DNA of 61,132 bases from an uncultured Spirochaetaceae bacterium. Its GTDB lineage: Bacteria; Spirochaetota; Spirochaetia; Treponematales; Treponemataceae. Shown piece by piece: positions 42,475-52,196 of the stretch. The translations under genes and the position numbers were made by a program. Within the stretch, counting starts at the first letter, position 1. Each line of letters opens with the position of its first letter. The notes under the pieces were generated by a model, which did not search any database, had not been told where the DNA came from, and worked only from the letters and a program-made list of their open reading frames with translations. The stretch lies in NCBI GenBank assembly GCA_902785455.1, contig CACZYY010000004.1, forward strand, positions 1-61,132. Reading direction: 5' to 3'.

Positions 42475-43333
42475 TCTTACAAGGCTTGCGGCTGCTGTTC
42501 TGGTGGCCGCAGGCCTTTTTACATCTTGTAAATCTACTCCCGACATTGCTCCTGTTGACCCTTTTGAGCTTTTGGACGGAGGGGCTGCAGTATATCTTTC
42601 TGTTCCTGTTCAGGCGAATCAGGATTTCGTTGTTTCAGCGATTCAGAAAGTGGCCGGGGCAAATGAGTCTGACGCACAGAAAATCGCTGAGCGGCTGGAC
42701 ACGGCTTATATTTCTCTTGGAGCGAACGGAGAGATACAGCTTTCGGCAAGCGGGAAAATCCCTCAAAATTTTATAGGCCTGGCTCTCAATGAGAAAAAAG
42801 GCTGGAAGGACGGTGTGATTGAGCAGCAGACTGTTTTCACGCATCTGCAAAGCCATTACCAGCTTTGTCTTCCTTCTTCTTCAAATGCCTTCCTTTCCAA
42901 TAATATTGAGCCGATGGTCAAGCGATTCAATAAAATCGCATATTCTGACGCAAACATTTCAGAGAAGCTTCTTTCTGAGTCAATGAATGAAGGGCTCTAC
43001 CGTCTTCTTCATGACAATAACACTCCTGATATCGTGATGTATTCTTCTCAGCCGCAGGCTTTTATAAAATCAATGCTTGGCGGAGCTGGCGGGATAAATG
43101 TGCCGGTTGAATCTTTCTTTGCCGTTCTTTCTCAGTATCGCGGGGTAAGGGAGCAGTTCAATGTCAAGCTTATAATCAATATGTCTGATCCTCGGACTGT
43201 CAAGGCAACTTCTGTATTGATTAAAACGGCTTTGTTCGGAGTTCCTGCAAAAATTTCTCAGACCGGGCAAAAACAAATTACGATAACAGATTTGCCACTG
43301 TCTAAAGTCCGTTTATTGGGAATAATTCGTTAA
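42461..43333 (+). CDS. Spirochaete lipoprotein of unknown function
   Basis: A TTG start at 42461, 8 nt after GGAG, gives a 290-residue precursor with a lipoprotein signal (MKKLNLTRLAAAVLVAAG, then LFTSC lipobox). An upstream ATG at 42410 would put extra residues inside ileS and spoil the signal. The mature part, with PVDPFELLDGGAAVYLSVPV and a C-terminal beta-rich region, is not recognised. It overlaps ileS by 14 bp and is 2 bp from the next lipoprotein gene, so the two are a pair. Confidence 0.6.
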   Translation: MKKLNLTRLAAAVLVAAGLFTSCKSTPDIAPVDPFELLDGGAAVYLSVPVQANQDFVVSAIQKVAGANESDAQKIAERLDTAYISLGANGEIQLSASGKIPQNFIGLALNEKKGWKDGVIEQQTVFTHLQSHYQLCLPSSSNAFLSNNIEPMVKRFNKIAYSDANISEKLLSESMNEGLYRLLHDNNTPDIVMYSSQPQAFIKSMLGGAGGINVPVESFFAVLSQYRGVREQFNVKLIINMSDPRTVKATSVLIKTALFGVPAKISQTGQKQITITDLPLSKVRLLGIIR

Positions 43334-43335
43334 AT

Positions 43336-43968
43336 ATGAAAAAGTTTTATTGTATTCCTGCTATTTTGGTTCTTGGTTTCAGTTTTTTCTCCTGCGCTTC
43401 AAATGAACTGAGGGTTCCTGGGGAAACAGAACTTATCCTCAAAAATATTTCGACTGAGTATTACAATATTGCCGAAGGTTACATGGACATAAAAAAATAT
43501 GATAAGGCCGCGGAATATTATAAACTTGCAATGCGCCATAAGGAATTGAATCTTCCTGCTTATTATAAACTTGCCCGAGCTTATGCGCTTGCAAAAAATT
43601 GGGATAAAGCCAGCGAGTGTTATGATGAGCTTCTGAAACTTGATCCGGAAAATACGATGCTGAAAATCAGTATTGCTTATATTACAGCGATGAGCGGGAA
43701 CGTTGATGAAGGAATACTTCAGTATAAAAAATTGCTCGAAGATAATCCTTATGACCAGAATCTTCTCGAAAGCTATGTTGCGCTTCTGATAAATGTTGGG
43801 CGGGGAGAGGATGCTGAAGAATCATTCTTTTTGCTTAAGGAAAAATTCCCTGATAATAAACAACTTTCAAGTTTTGCACAGCAGCTTGATGAACTGGTCG
43901 ATAATTTTGATGCTGATAAAAAAATTGGGCTTCCTGCAAATGAAGAAGCCCAGCCGAAAAAGTCTTAA
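43336..43968 (+). CDS. TPR lipoprotein
   Basis: A 210-residue precursor with a lipobox (SFFSC) after a hydrophobic signal. The mature part holds about four tetratricopeptide repeats (YNIAEGYMDIKKYDKAAEYYKLAM; YKLARAYALAKNWDKASECY; ending in an acidic Lys tail). It is 2 bp after the preceding lipoprotein gene. Its stop overlaps the stop of the convergent GGDEF-like gene within the palindrome TTAA (43965-43968). It probably scaffolds an envelope complex. Confidence 0.7.
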   Translation: MKKFYCIPAILVLGFSFFSCASNELRVPGETELILKNISTEYYNIAEGYMDIKKYDKAAEYYKLAMRHKELNLPAYYKLARAYALAKNWDKASECYDELLKLDPENTMLKISIAYITAMSGNVDEGILQYKKLLEDNPYDQNLLESYVALLINVGRGEDAEESFFLLKEKFPDNKQLSSFAQQLDELVDNFDADKKIGLPANEEAQPKKS

Positions 43969-45464
43969 TTATTTGATTCCATGTATTCTTTGTATTTTTC
44001 TGGATTTGCCCTGAATGCAACGATAGGCGAATCTGGATCTTGTGAAGCGTAATCAAGAGCTTGGCTTGCTTCGAGAATGAGCCTTTCTGCTTTGATGCTC
44101 CTTCCGCTTGCAGAAGAAATTCCGACAGAAACTTCATTGACTGCATTATTGTCTTTTAAGAAGTCTGCGATTTTATTGTAAATTCCTTCAAAATTGTCTA
44201 CGGTTTCCTGTAAATCTGTTTGTACGATTGCGGCATAGGAATCTGCCTTGTACTCAAAAAGACGGGCTGTGTTGGTAGCATTTTTGATAATTGAAACAAT
44301 CGTTTGTGAAAGATAATTTCCACGGTCAAGCCCATTGATTTTTATAAGGGAAAGTGTGGTATTTGAGTCAGATTCAATCGCTGCATCAAGGCTTTCTTCC
44401 AGAGAAGACTGGAGCGAGAGATTTGTGATTTGCGAAACTGCATTGCTTTCTAATTCTTTTTCTGACTCTTGCGGTTCTGTTTTGTCTGCAAAGAAATCTT
44501 CATCTGAAAGCGCAAGATTTTCCTGTTCCATCTGGTCGATTATGTCTAGGCCACCTTCGTCTTCTTTAGTTTCTTCATCTTCATCGCTGAAAAGTTCGTC
44601 TGTATTCCATTCCTGCTCATCTTCCTCTGTGAAAACAGGTACTTCGTTTGGAATTTCAATTGATGACTCCTTTTCGGAAGGCTCCTTTTCAACTTTATCT
44701 TCTTGGAAAATATCTTTAGAAGAATGTTCTTCTGAAGATATTTCTGTTGAAATCTGCTCTGGATTGAACAAAGGCTGCTGTTCTGCTTTTGGAGCTTCTT
44801 CGATGGCGTTAGAAGATTCTGTGATTTGCTCTGAAACCGGATTCTCTTCATATTCAGGCTTTTCTTCGATATTTTCTGAATTATCTTTGCTTTCGCTTTT
44901 TGAATCAGAGAAAATTGCTTGCTCCGTGAAGATATTTTTGTTTTTTGGGCGAATTTCATAAAAGTCATTTGATGATGATTCTGCTCCGTTTGTGAACACG
45001 ATGAAAATTCCGACTACAAGAGTGCCAATCAAAATCAATAGAAATGCGAATCTTGAGTGATTATAGATTGAGCCTGGTGTCATCAAATAAAGTGAAGCCC
45101 TTAAGGTGAAGTTTTTGCCTGCAACGTTAACGGTGTCCGAATAAGATTTTACAAGCTCTGGTGATGGAAGCGAGAATGTTGAAGGCGGGTACGAATAGAT
45201 TAATGAACCGTTGACTTCAAGTTTTAGAGAAGAAAAATCATTGATGTTGCCTATTGCCTGAATAAAATTGATTGAGAATGCTGAGCTTCCGCAAGTATTA
45301 TTCTCAAAGTTTTCTTTTGTTTGTTTTAAAAGCTGTTCATATCGCGCGTCAGCTTTGGCCGTTCCATTTTTTTTATCAATGTAAATTCCTGATGCAAAAA
45401 AAATGATGGCTGTCAAAAATAAAATCGAACATAATATAGAAATAAATGTAATTGGTTTTTTCAT
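43965..45464 (-). CDS. Membrane protein with acidic linker and degenerate GGDEF-like domain
   Basis: A 499-residue protein with TM1 at residues 5-25, a small extracytoplasmic domain to about 130, TM2 at about 140-160, then 170 residues of Glu/Ser-rich linker and a C-terminal GGDEF-like fold (LSLIKINGLDR; VSVGISSASGRS). The GGDEF signature is lost (EYKADSYAAIV), so it should not synthesise cyclic di-GMP, though it might bind nucleotides or act structurally. It is last in a five-gene overlapping unit with the Maf proteins and is coupled to the Maf gene by ATGA. Confidence 0.6.
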   Translation of the reverse strand: MKKPITFISILCSILFLTAIIFFASGIYIDKKNGTAKADARYEQLLKQTKENFENNTCGSSAFSINFIQAIGNINDFSSLKLEVNGSLIYSYPPSTFSLPSPELVKSYSDTVNVAGKNFTLRASLYLMTPGSIYNHSRFAFLLILIGTLVVGIFIVFTNGAESSSNDFYEIRPKNKNIFTEQAIFSDSKSESKDNSENIEEKPEYEENPVSEQITESSNAIEEAPKAEQQPLFNPEQISTEISSEEHSSKDIFQEDKVEKEPSEKESSIEIPNEVPVFTEEDEQEWNTDELFSDEDEETKEDEGGLDIIDQMEQENLALSDEDFFADKTEPQESEKELESNAVSQITNLSLQSSLEESLDAAIESDSNTTLSLIKINGLDRGNYLSQTIVSIIKNATNTARLFEYKADSYAAIVQTDLQETVDNFEGIYNKIADFLKDNNAVNEVSVGISSASGRSIKAERLILEASQALDYASQDPDSPIVAFRANPEKYKEYMESNN

Positions 45465-46954
45465 ATTCTTTCAGTATATCTCAATACATTAAGGTATGCA
45501 AGGAAAGCAGCATCTTTTCCTAGTTTTGCCATGAGAGGAAGAAGGGTAGTGAAGGCAAAACTGTCTTCGTCTATATCATCCTCTGATTTGAAAGTGTTGC
45601 GTAAATCTTTGCAATACTGTGATTTAAAATCTTTTAAAACGAATTGTCCGCAACATGCTTTTTCATTAGTATCGTCCTGTTTTTGGGCCATAAAATCTGA
45701 AAGTGAATTTTTATAGGCTTCAAGAATTTCCGTGGTGATTTTGTTCCCGGAGATTTTTTTTACTGGAGTGCGGTACATCAGCGCGGAGTAAGATTTTTCT
45801 GCCGGGCATAGCCTGTTTGATTTTGAATAAAACTGGTTTTCGAGGTATGTTCCGCGTGCATAGGGAAGCCCGTCGATATATGAGAAATCTGCGCCGAAGA
45901 ATTCAATATGCTTAAATCCAAGTGATTTTGCAAAGCTTGCGGCCGCAATTGTGACTGTTCCGCTTCCAGCCTCCAGATGAATGAAATTTTGTTTTCCTGA
46001 GAAGAAGGATGCGTACTGTGCGAGCGGATGACCTGTCTCTGCCAAAATTACATTTTGTGAATTTTCGACAGCTTTTCTTACTGCGGAAGAATTTGCACAT
46101 AAATCAAAGACATAGAGCGTGTTTTTGCTGAATCCTTCCATATAATGCTGATGTGAGACCATTTGACCGTCAATTGACACTACGGCATCGATTTCAATTT
46201 TTCGCTTTTTGAGTGCGGAAAAAGCTGTATCTGTGGCGATAATGAAATATTTTTCTCGATTTTCTTTGAGAAGAGTGATTTTCTCGTTTAGACTTGGTCC
46301 TGCCGCAATTATTGCAGCAGTTTTTTGCATTGCCAGGCCATTCTGAAGTCGATTTGTTTCGCTTAGTTTTTGAATCTCTTTGTAAAGCTTTGTTTTTTCT
46401 GCAATCGAGAGATTTGAAAGAATATTTTTCTGCCAGATTTTTCCGAAATGACTCTGAACCGAAAAATCTGATGCGAGAAGTTTTATTGTCTTGGTGATTT
46501 TGTCACGTGCAAGTTGAGCTGCGTCAGAAAAAACATTTTCCCATTGCCGTAAAGAAAGAATCGTTAGATTTCCATGAATAGCAGGTTTGTATTTTGAAAG
46601 GAGAATTTGCTCCAGATTTTCAATGGAAGTCAAAGACACGCGCTTATCTGCTGATAAAATTTTTACGCATGGAATAGCTGAAAGAAAATCGAGAGAGACT
46701 TGTGAGGTTTCAACTGCGATGATTTTAGCTTTCGGGCATTTTTCAAGAAGTTTTTGAATATGATAACCGCCTGCCAGGCCAAGAATCACGAAAAAAAAGC
46801 AGGAGTGATCGACATTTGCTGAAAAGCCATCTGCCTCGCGGATTGGATTGTATTTTGAGTGCAGCGCCACTTCCTGCCCAGTCTTATTTTTACAGAGCGG
46901 AATCAGGTTGCCGTCTTTTGACTCAATTATTTGTGAATAAAAGTATTCCCCCAT
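45461..46954 (-). CDS. Maf/DUF115 motility-associated glycosyltransferase-like protein 1
   Basis: A 497-residue protein of the DUF115 family (motility accessory factor, MptE-like). The core AAGPSLNEKITLLKENREK, then DTAFSALKKRKIEIDAVVSIDGQ, is the family signature; the flanking KYNPIREA start is also seen in Maf proteins. In other bacteria Maf proteins glycosylate flagellins with nonulosonic acids. SD AGGTGGG lies directly upstream. A second homologue follows 20 bp upstream in the operon, so the two arose by duplication. Confidence 0.85.
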   Translation of the reverse strand: MGEYFYSQIIESKDGNLIPLCKNKTGQEVALHSKYNPIREADGFSANVDHSCFFFVILGLAGGYHIQKLLEKCPKAKIIAVETSQVSLDFLSAIPCVKILSADKRVSLTSIENLEQILLSKYKPAIHGNLTILSLRQWENVFSDAAQLARDKITKTIKLLASDFSVQSHFGKIWQKNILSNLSIAEKTKLYKEIQKLSETNRLQNGLAMQKTAAIIAAGPSLNEKITLLKENREKYFIIATDTAFSALKKRKIEIDAVVSIDGQMVSHQHYMEGFSKNTLYVFDLCANSSAVRKAVENSQNVILAETGHPLAQYASFFSGKQNFIHLEAGSGTVTIAAASFAKSLGFKHIEFFGADFSYIDGLPYARGTYLENQFYSKSNRLCPAEKSYSALMYRTPVKKISGNKITTEILEAYKNSLSDFMAQKQDDTNEKACCGQFVLKDFKSQYCKDLRNTFKSEDDIDEDSFAFTTLLPLMAKLGKDAAFLAYLNVLRYTERI

Positions 46955-46974
46955 TTTCCCACCTGACTTATATT

Positions 46975-48483
46975 CTATATTAATTTTTCACATTCTTTAA
47001 GTAGTTTTTCGGTCTTTTCTTTGAGTTTTGCCTTCAATTCCGCACGTTTTTTGGGAGAAAGTTCCCTTTTAATAAGAAGTGAATCCATCGGAAACACTTC
47101 GTCCTCAAATTTCTGGCTTTCACAAAGCTCTCTGAGAGTATCAAGTATTTTTACCTTTCGTGTATCTCCGTTGAGTTTGATTTTAGCTTCCTTAAATAGA
47201 ATTTTTCTGTGAGAAGTGTCTGCGGCTTGTTTTGAGAACCCGTGAATAATTTTCTTTTCAAAATCTTCCCAAGCTATGTCGTGGATTTTTCCGAGATCAA
47301 AGTCATATTTGAAATTATCAGACAGCCTGAAAACTCTTTTTGAAAAATATTCAGAATTTGAGATGAACCAATTCCGATAAATTTCAAGCGAGGCTGAGGA
47401 ATTGAACCTTGAAGATGTTAATCTTGTTTCCGTATTTTTGATCCTGAAATCTTTTTGAGCGTTATCAGTTTCCAAAGCATTAGGCTGAGTATGTTGAAAG
47501 CCTGTGGCTGGAGCCTGGTCGAGACCGCAAAGAAAAATATCTCCGGTTGTGAGACCGTGTGCGAAGCAAAGGGCAGTTCCAGCAACGGTTCCGTTTCGCT
47601 CTGAAAGCATGTACGGGCAGCCGATTGAATCCAAAAAGTACTTTTCGAGCCCATCATCATAGCAAAGCGGAAGGATTTCTTTTTGTGAAAGAATTTCTTT
47701 AGGCACCGCACTTTCTGCTTCAAGAGCAAAAACACTTTCAACACTTCCCGAAAAATCAATGTGCTTTTTTGCCCAATAACCACCATCGCTTGAAATCACG
47801 AGATCTGGTGAGATTCCATTTTTTGAAAGCGGCATAAATGCTGAAGAAACTGCAATCAAAAAGAAAGACTCACGGTATTTTTTTAGAAATGGAATGGAAG
47901 TCTTCAAGCTTGGACCAGAGGCTGCGATTATTACTGGCATTCCGCCCTTTTCAAGAAGCATTGTTTTTTGAACTTTCGAAGCGAAGATAAGCGCATTTTT
48001 GAGCCATCGTTTTGAAAAATAAGCTCTGGTTCCAATGACATCTCGTGCTTTCAAAATTGCTTTTTTGATTTCCCCCCACGCGAGCATAGATTGCTGTGGA
48101 AAAATATTTTTTGCAGGCGTCCAGTCGAATGCAAGGCTTGAAATGAGTTTTTCTTCACCCAAAGAATTGAAAAGCAATTCGCTCAGCGGAGCGGAAGAGT
48201 TTTCAAGATAAAAAACTTTGTCCCATTTTGAATCTGCTTTGGAAAAATCTTTTGAAAACCTGATTGCACAAATATCAGCCCCAGGAAACTTTTTTTTGAG
48301 CGGCTCAGCGCAGTAGGATAGGGCAGGTTCGAGTATAAAAACGCAAAGAGGGGAAAAATCTGCCTGAACATTCTCGGCGAATCTTTCACCCTCTGTTTGC
48401 GGGTTGTATTTTGAATGTAAATATTTACCTTGAACCGAGCAGGTAAGTTCTCCTGCCCGGCTAGGCTCGAAATTTATTAACAT
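46975..48483 (-). CDS. Maf/DUF115 motility-associated glycosyltransferase-like protein 2
   Basis: A 502-residue paralogue of the next gene, with the same HSKYNPQTEGERFAEN start and AASGPSLKTSIPFLKKYRES, then AVSSAFMPLSKNGISPDLVISSDGG. A TTG two codons before the ATG at 48483 is another possible start. The ATG overlaps the preceding stop region by 7 bp. The two copies have diverged strongly, so they may act on different sugars, different flagellins, or as a heteromer. Confidence 0.83.
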   Translation of the reverse strand: MLINFEPSRAGELTCSVQGKYLHSKYNPQTEGERFAENVQADFSPLCVFILEPALSYCAEPLKKKFPGADICAIRFSKDFSKADSKWDKVFYLENSSAPLSELLFNSLGEEKLISSLAFDWTPAKNIFPQQSMLAWGEIKKAILKARDVIGTRAYFSKRWLKNALIFASKVQKTMLLEKGGMPVIIAASGPSLKTSIPFLKKYRESFFLIAVSSAFMPLSKNGISPDLVISSDGGYWAKKHIDFSGSVESVFALEAESAVPKEILSQKEILPLCYDDGLEKYFLDSIGCPYMLSERNGTVAGTALCFAHGLTTGDIFLCGLDQAPATGFQHTQPNALETDNAQKDFRIKNTETRLTSSRFNSSASLEIYRNWFISNSEYFSKRVFRLSDNFKYDFDLGKIHDIAWEDFEKKIIHGFSKQAADTSHRKILFKEAKIKLNGDTRKVKILDTLRELCESQKFEDEVFPMDSLLIKRELSPKKRAELKAKLKEKTEKLLKECEKLI

Positions 48484-49364
48484 TTGCAAAGGAACTCAAT
48501 TGTTCCGTTTTTGTTTGCACAAACACCTGCTGAAAGCAAGAGAATCTGCTTTGTTGCCTTTGTTCCCAAAAGCCCGATTAATGTGCGGGCAATATGGTAT
48601 GCAAGAAGCTGCTCGTCTTCTTCATCTTTTGCAAAAAGAACAACTTTGATTTCTCCTTTTGAACCTGTTTGTGAACAGTTTGGAGCACGGAATAACGGCG
48701 AGACAATTGTTTGTGCTGCGTCGGTGATTGAACGAGTTACCAGCTCTCGAAGCTCATCACCAGGAAGCTCAACTGTTGCAAGTTCTTCTTCGATGCAAAC
48801 TTTGAGAGAAAGGAGATAAAGCCTGCTTTGTGAAATGCCAAGCCCTGTATCTATATTTTTGTCGAATTTTGCAAGGATTTTTTTTGTTTGATTCTTGAAT
48901 TCAACAATGTTTTTTAATGTTACGGCAATTTCTGATGATTGCGGAAGAATAAGATCGTCATCTTCTTCTAGTTCGAGAAGAACAAAAATCATCGGCCGTT
49001 CTTTGTTACGGAACGGAAGGAAGAAAATCTTGCTGACTTGCGCCAAAACATCATCGTCAAAGAGCCCGTCAAATTTATCAAGCTCTTTGAAATCTCTGGA
49101 AAAACACTGCCATTCAAAAGCTTTTGAAAGAGTACGCATCCAGAATTCCTGAGTTTCAGTGAGCAAAGCCATTTCTCTTGCTGAAAAACCTACTGCATCC
49201 GTTGTGTAATAGAATTTACCCTCGGAAGTAGAGCAGGGAGAGAGAATTGCGGCCCGAATGAAGCCGGAACGTTTTGCCCAATTTGCGAATGTCGGCGTGA
49301 CATCTGCAAGAACAGTTTGTGCTTTTTGCAGAAGCCCGCTTTTTGATTTTTTTCCTATTTCCAT
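48477..49364 (-). CDS. Conserved-looking cytoplasmic protein of unknown function
   Basis: A 295-residue soluble protein with no signal or membrane segment and no motif I recognise. It has an alternating alpha/beta pattern, a Glu/Asp run (LELEEDDDLILP) at its middle and a Cys-containing end (EFLCKC). It starts on the stop codon of the acidic protein upstream (one-base overlap) and overlaps the Maf 2 gene downstream, so its product is probably made in step with both. A role in flagellar glycosylation or assembly is inference from context alone. Confidence 0.5.
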   Translation of the reverse strand: MEIGKKSKSGLLQKAQTVLADVTPTFANWAKRSGFIRAAILSPCSTSEGKFYYTTDAVGFSAREMALLTETQEFWMRTLSKAFEWQCFSRDFKELDKFDGLFDDDVLAQVSKIFFLPFRNKERPMIFVLLELEEDDDLILPQSSEIAVTLKNIVEFKNQTKKILAKFDKNIDTGLGISQSRLYLLSLKVCIEEELATVELPGDELRELVTRSITDAAQTIVSPLFRAPNCSQTGSKGEIKVVLFAKDEEDEQLLAYHIARTLIGLLGTKATKQILLLSAGVCANKNGTIEFLCKC

Positions 49365-52147
49365 TAGTCGAGACCAAGTTCCTTGAACAATTTTTTGTAT
49401 GTTTCAAACTGTTCTGACTGTGCGAATTCAGCAATTTTCTCTTCTGGGAGATTTTCCAAAAGCTGATCCATATATGAAAGAACTGACTTAATTTCTTTTT
49501 GCAAATCACCCGGAATTGAAGAATGAACAGGCTCTGCTTTTTCTTCTTCTTCGGCAAGCTTACGGTTCTGCTCGGCAAGTGCTGCCTCAGATGAAAGAAG
49601 GTTATCAAGTTCACCCTCGGAAATTGAAATTCCGCTGCTTTCTTCTTCTTCTGTGCTGTCACCAAGAATGTCATTGACAGAAGGAATTGAGCTTTCTGAT
49701 TCTGTTTCCTCATCTTCCAGCTCTTCGCCAGGAGCTTCTTCAATCGTGCTTGAATCGGCCGCAATATTTGCCAGTTCATCTGCAGAAAGAGTTGCGTCGT
49801 TTTCATCTTCTTGAGGTTCATCAGTAGCAGTTTCTGCTTCGTCGAATACAAAAGGCTCATCTACCAATGTTGCATCACTTGCTTCATCAGATGTTGTGTC
49901 TGCAATTTCGAATGAAGCATCTTCTGTGCTTTCTGGTTCTTCTGCAACCTCTTCAACAGGAATGTCTTCGGCAGAGTCTTCTATTGAAACTGGTGCTTCG
50001 GATTCTTCTTCGATGAGATTATCAGTGCTTGACTCAACAAGAATGTCGTCTTCTGATTTTGGAAGAAGAATTTCTTCTGGAAGCTCTTCTTCTTCATCTG
50101 CGATATTTGTGTCGATGTCGTCAAGAACCGGCTCTTCGATGCTTTCGTTAGAGAAATCAAGAGATTCTTCTGTATTTTCTGTTTCTGCGAGTTCTGGCTC
50201 TGCACTTTCTTCTGCTGGTTCTTCAATTGAACTAGATGTTGTCTCTGGAAGAGTAGGGGCTGCTTCCTCAACGATTTCAACAGTATTGAGAATGTTGTCC
50301 ATTTCGTCGAGAGAGAGTGCGATTGTGTCATCCTCATCTTCTGTGCCAAAGAATCCTCCGGAAGATTCTGATTCTTGAGGCTCTTCATGAACTTCTTCTG
50401 TGGCAACAACAGGAGCTGGTGCAGGCTCTTTATTTTTGAGCTCTTCGAATTCACTTTTGAGATTTGAAATTTCATTTCGGAGAGAAGAAAGCTCTGCTGC
50501 AATCTGGTTAAGAATATTGTTTGCGGCAGAATTGATTTCCTCATCCTGTTTGAAAGGCTCTGGTGCATCCTGAGCTTCTGTCTCAGAAACTGGAGCTACA
50601 ACATCTTCTGTAATGGCAGGCTCTTCTTCTGTAACAGGTTCGTCAAAAGCCGGAGCTTCTTCTGAAACAGGTTCTTCGATTGATTCTTGTTCCAAAGTCT
50701 CTTCAATAACAGGTTCTTCTGCTGCGACTGGTGCGAATGCATCATCTGGAGGAAGTGTGAATGGATTATCTGATTCCGTGATTTCTTCTGAAACGCTTTC
50801 CGGAAGATCAACTGCTGTTTCTTCGAATACAGGCTCATCCATATCAACCACATCATTTACGACTGGTTCTGTTTCTTCGAGAGTTTCTGGAATTGGAGGT
50901 TCTTCCTCTGGTTCTTCTGAGATAACCGGTTCTTCAGTAAATGATTCTACGACAGGCTCTTCGATTGAAGGCTCTGCTACGGCAGGTTGTTCACTGATGA
51001 GAGAAGACTTGTTGCCGTTTTCGTCTTCGATTGAGTCCATGATGGAATCAAGGTCGAAATCATCACTGTCCTGAGTTGTGAATTCTTGAGTAACCGGCTG
51101 TTCTTCTTCTGGTTCCTGAGATTCTGATGATGAAGAACTTGAATCAAGTGAAATATTACCGATATCGTCGTCATCATCTGAGCCGACTGAAATATTATCG
51201 TTGATTGTAAGTGTTCGCTCGTCAGAATCAAGTGAAGGATTTTCTTCGGCAATTATTGTGCTTGTTGATTCTGAAGCTGGTTCCTCTGACTTTGGTTCAT
51301 CGGAATTGATGTCAAAACCGAATGAATCAAGGGAAACTTCTTCTGTTCCGTCATCATTTACGACAGGTTCAGAAGCTGCTGGTTCTTCTGCAGGTGATGA
51401 GCCTGCTGATGAAGAATCACCGTCTCCAAAATCTACTCCAAAGTCACTTAAATCTACGCTTTCGGTGCCATCATTTGAAGGGGCGGCCGGTTCAGATGAA
51501 GAACCTTCGTCGCTGCCAAAATCAACTCCGAAGTCACTCAAATCAACTTCTTCTGAGCCTGCAACTTCTTTTACAGGTGCCGAAGATGCTGCAGGACTTC
51601 CCATTGAAGGAGCTGAGTCAGAATCATCAAATGAAAGATCGATGTCGATTGGACCGTCCTCTGATAAAGCAGGTGCATCTGAAATGCTTGGTGCGTCCGA
51701 AATTGTAATGTCGCTTGATTCCATGAATTCGTCGGCTGAAACTGATTCTTCGGCCTGAGGAGCTTCACTTGGGGAAGGTTCGGAACTTGCCGGGGCTGAA
51801 TTGTCGTCGCCCTCAAAAACACCGCCCTCGATAAATTCATCAAGGGATATTTCTTCGGTTTCGCCAGTTGATGAAGACTCTCCGCCTTCTTGAACTGGAG
51901 TTCCTTCTTCCAGTGAGCCTGTGATATTGGCAAGCTCATCGGCAGAAAGAGTGGCGTCCTCTGAATCGGGATCTGTTCCGTCGAGAGGTGTATCTACCAC
52001 GTCAATGCTGTCAAAACTTGGCAAGTCATTATCTAAAGAGAGTGTATTTGTATTTTCTTCTCCAAGTTCAGATGAAACGGTGCGAGGCGGCTTTTTGACC
52101 CAAACGCCGTAGTTATCAAGTTCGTTTGTTTTATCTGAATCACTCAT
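49364..52147 (-). CDS. Very acidic, repeat-rich protein with FliM/FliN-like short motifs
   Basis: The ATG at 52147 follows AAGGGG; it gives 927 residues. Apart from the ends (MSDSDKTNELDNYGVWVKKP and a helical tail KIAEFAQSEQFETYKKLFKEL) the chain is Glu/Ser/Asp/Pro-rich and likely disordered, with one coiled coil near residues 535-565. Short motifs recur: ATLSADELANI at about 65 and 784, EEVDLSDFGVDFG-type units at about 199, 229 and 269, SLDEMDNIL near 610 and ISEGELDNLL near 840. The last resembles the LSQ-E-I-D-LL start of FliM and FliY in this window. It heads the Maf unit. Function unknown; a tether or scaffold is plausible. Confidence 0.6.
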   Translation of the reverse strand: MSDSDKTNELDNYGVWVKKPPRTVSSELGEENTNTLSLDNDLPSFDSIDVVDTPLDGTDPDSEDATLSADELANITGSLEEGTPVQEGGESSSTGETEEISLDEFIEGGVFEGDDNSAPASSEPSPSEAPQAEESVSADEFMESSDITISDAPSISDAPALSEDGPIDIDLSFDDSDSAPSMGSPAASSAPVKEVAGSEEVDLSDFGVDFGSDEGSSSEPAAPSNDGTESVDLSDFGVDFGDGDSSSAGSSPAEEPAASEPVVNDDGTEEVSLDSFGFDINSDEPKSEEPASESTSTIIAEENPSLDSDERTLTINDNISVGSDDDDDIGNISLDSSSSSSESQEPEEEQPVTQEFTTQDSDDFDLDSIMDSIEDENGNKSSLISEQPAVAEPSIEEPVVESFTEEPVISEEPEEEPPIPETLEETEPVVNDVVDMDEPVFEETAVDLPESVSEEITESDNPFTLPPDDAFAPVAAEEPVIEETLEQESIEEPVSEEAPAFDEPVTEEEPAITEDVVAPVSETEAQDAPEPFKQDEEINSAANNILNQIAAELSSLRNEISNLKSEFEELKNKEPAPAPVVATEEVHEEPQESESSGGFFGTEDEDDTIALSLDEMDNILNTVEIVEEAAPTLPETTSSSIEEPAEESAEPELAETENTEESLDFSNESIEEPVLDDIDTNIADEEEELPEEILLPKSEDDILVESSTDNLIEEESEAPVSIEDSAEDIPVEEVAEEPESTEDASFEIADTTSDEASDATLVDEPFVFDEAETATDEPQEDENDATLSADELANIAADSSTIEEAPGEELEDEETESESSIPSVNDILGDSTEEEESSGISISEGELDNLLSSEAALAEQNRKLAEEEEKAEPVHSSIPGDLQKEIKSVLSYMDQLLENLPEEKIAEFAQSEQFETYKKLFKELGLD

Positions 52148-52181
52148 ATTGTTCCCCTTCAAAAGTGAATTTTGGAATGCT

Positions 52182-52196
52182 TTAAGGCTTCCTTAA
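52182..52196. promoter_or_regulatory. Small palindrome in the leader of the acidic-protein gene
   Basis: TTAAGG-CTT-CCTTAA is a perfect 6-bp inverted repeat about 35 bp before the ATG at 52147. It could be an operator or a leader hairpin. A plausible -10 (TATTAT, minus strand) lies further upstream near 52210. Confidence 0.3.

Noticed and set aside
51201..51758. Long open frames opposite the acidic 927-residue gene and the FlcA-like gene
   Set aside because: They are Ser/Leu-rich antisense images of Glu/Asp/Ser-rich low-complexity coding sequence, with no start signals and no recognisable domains.
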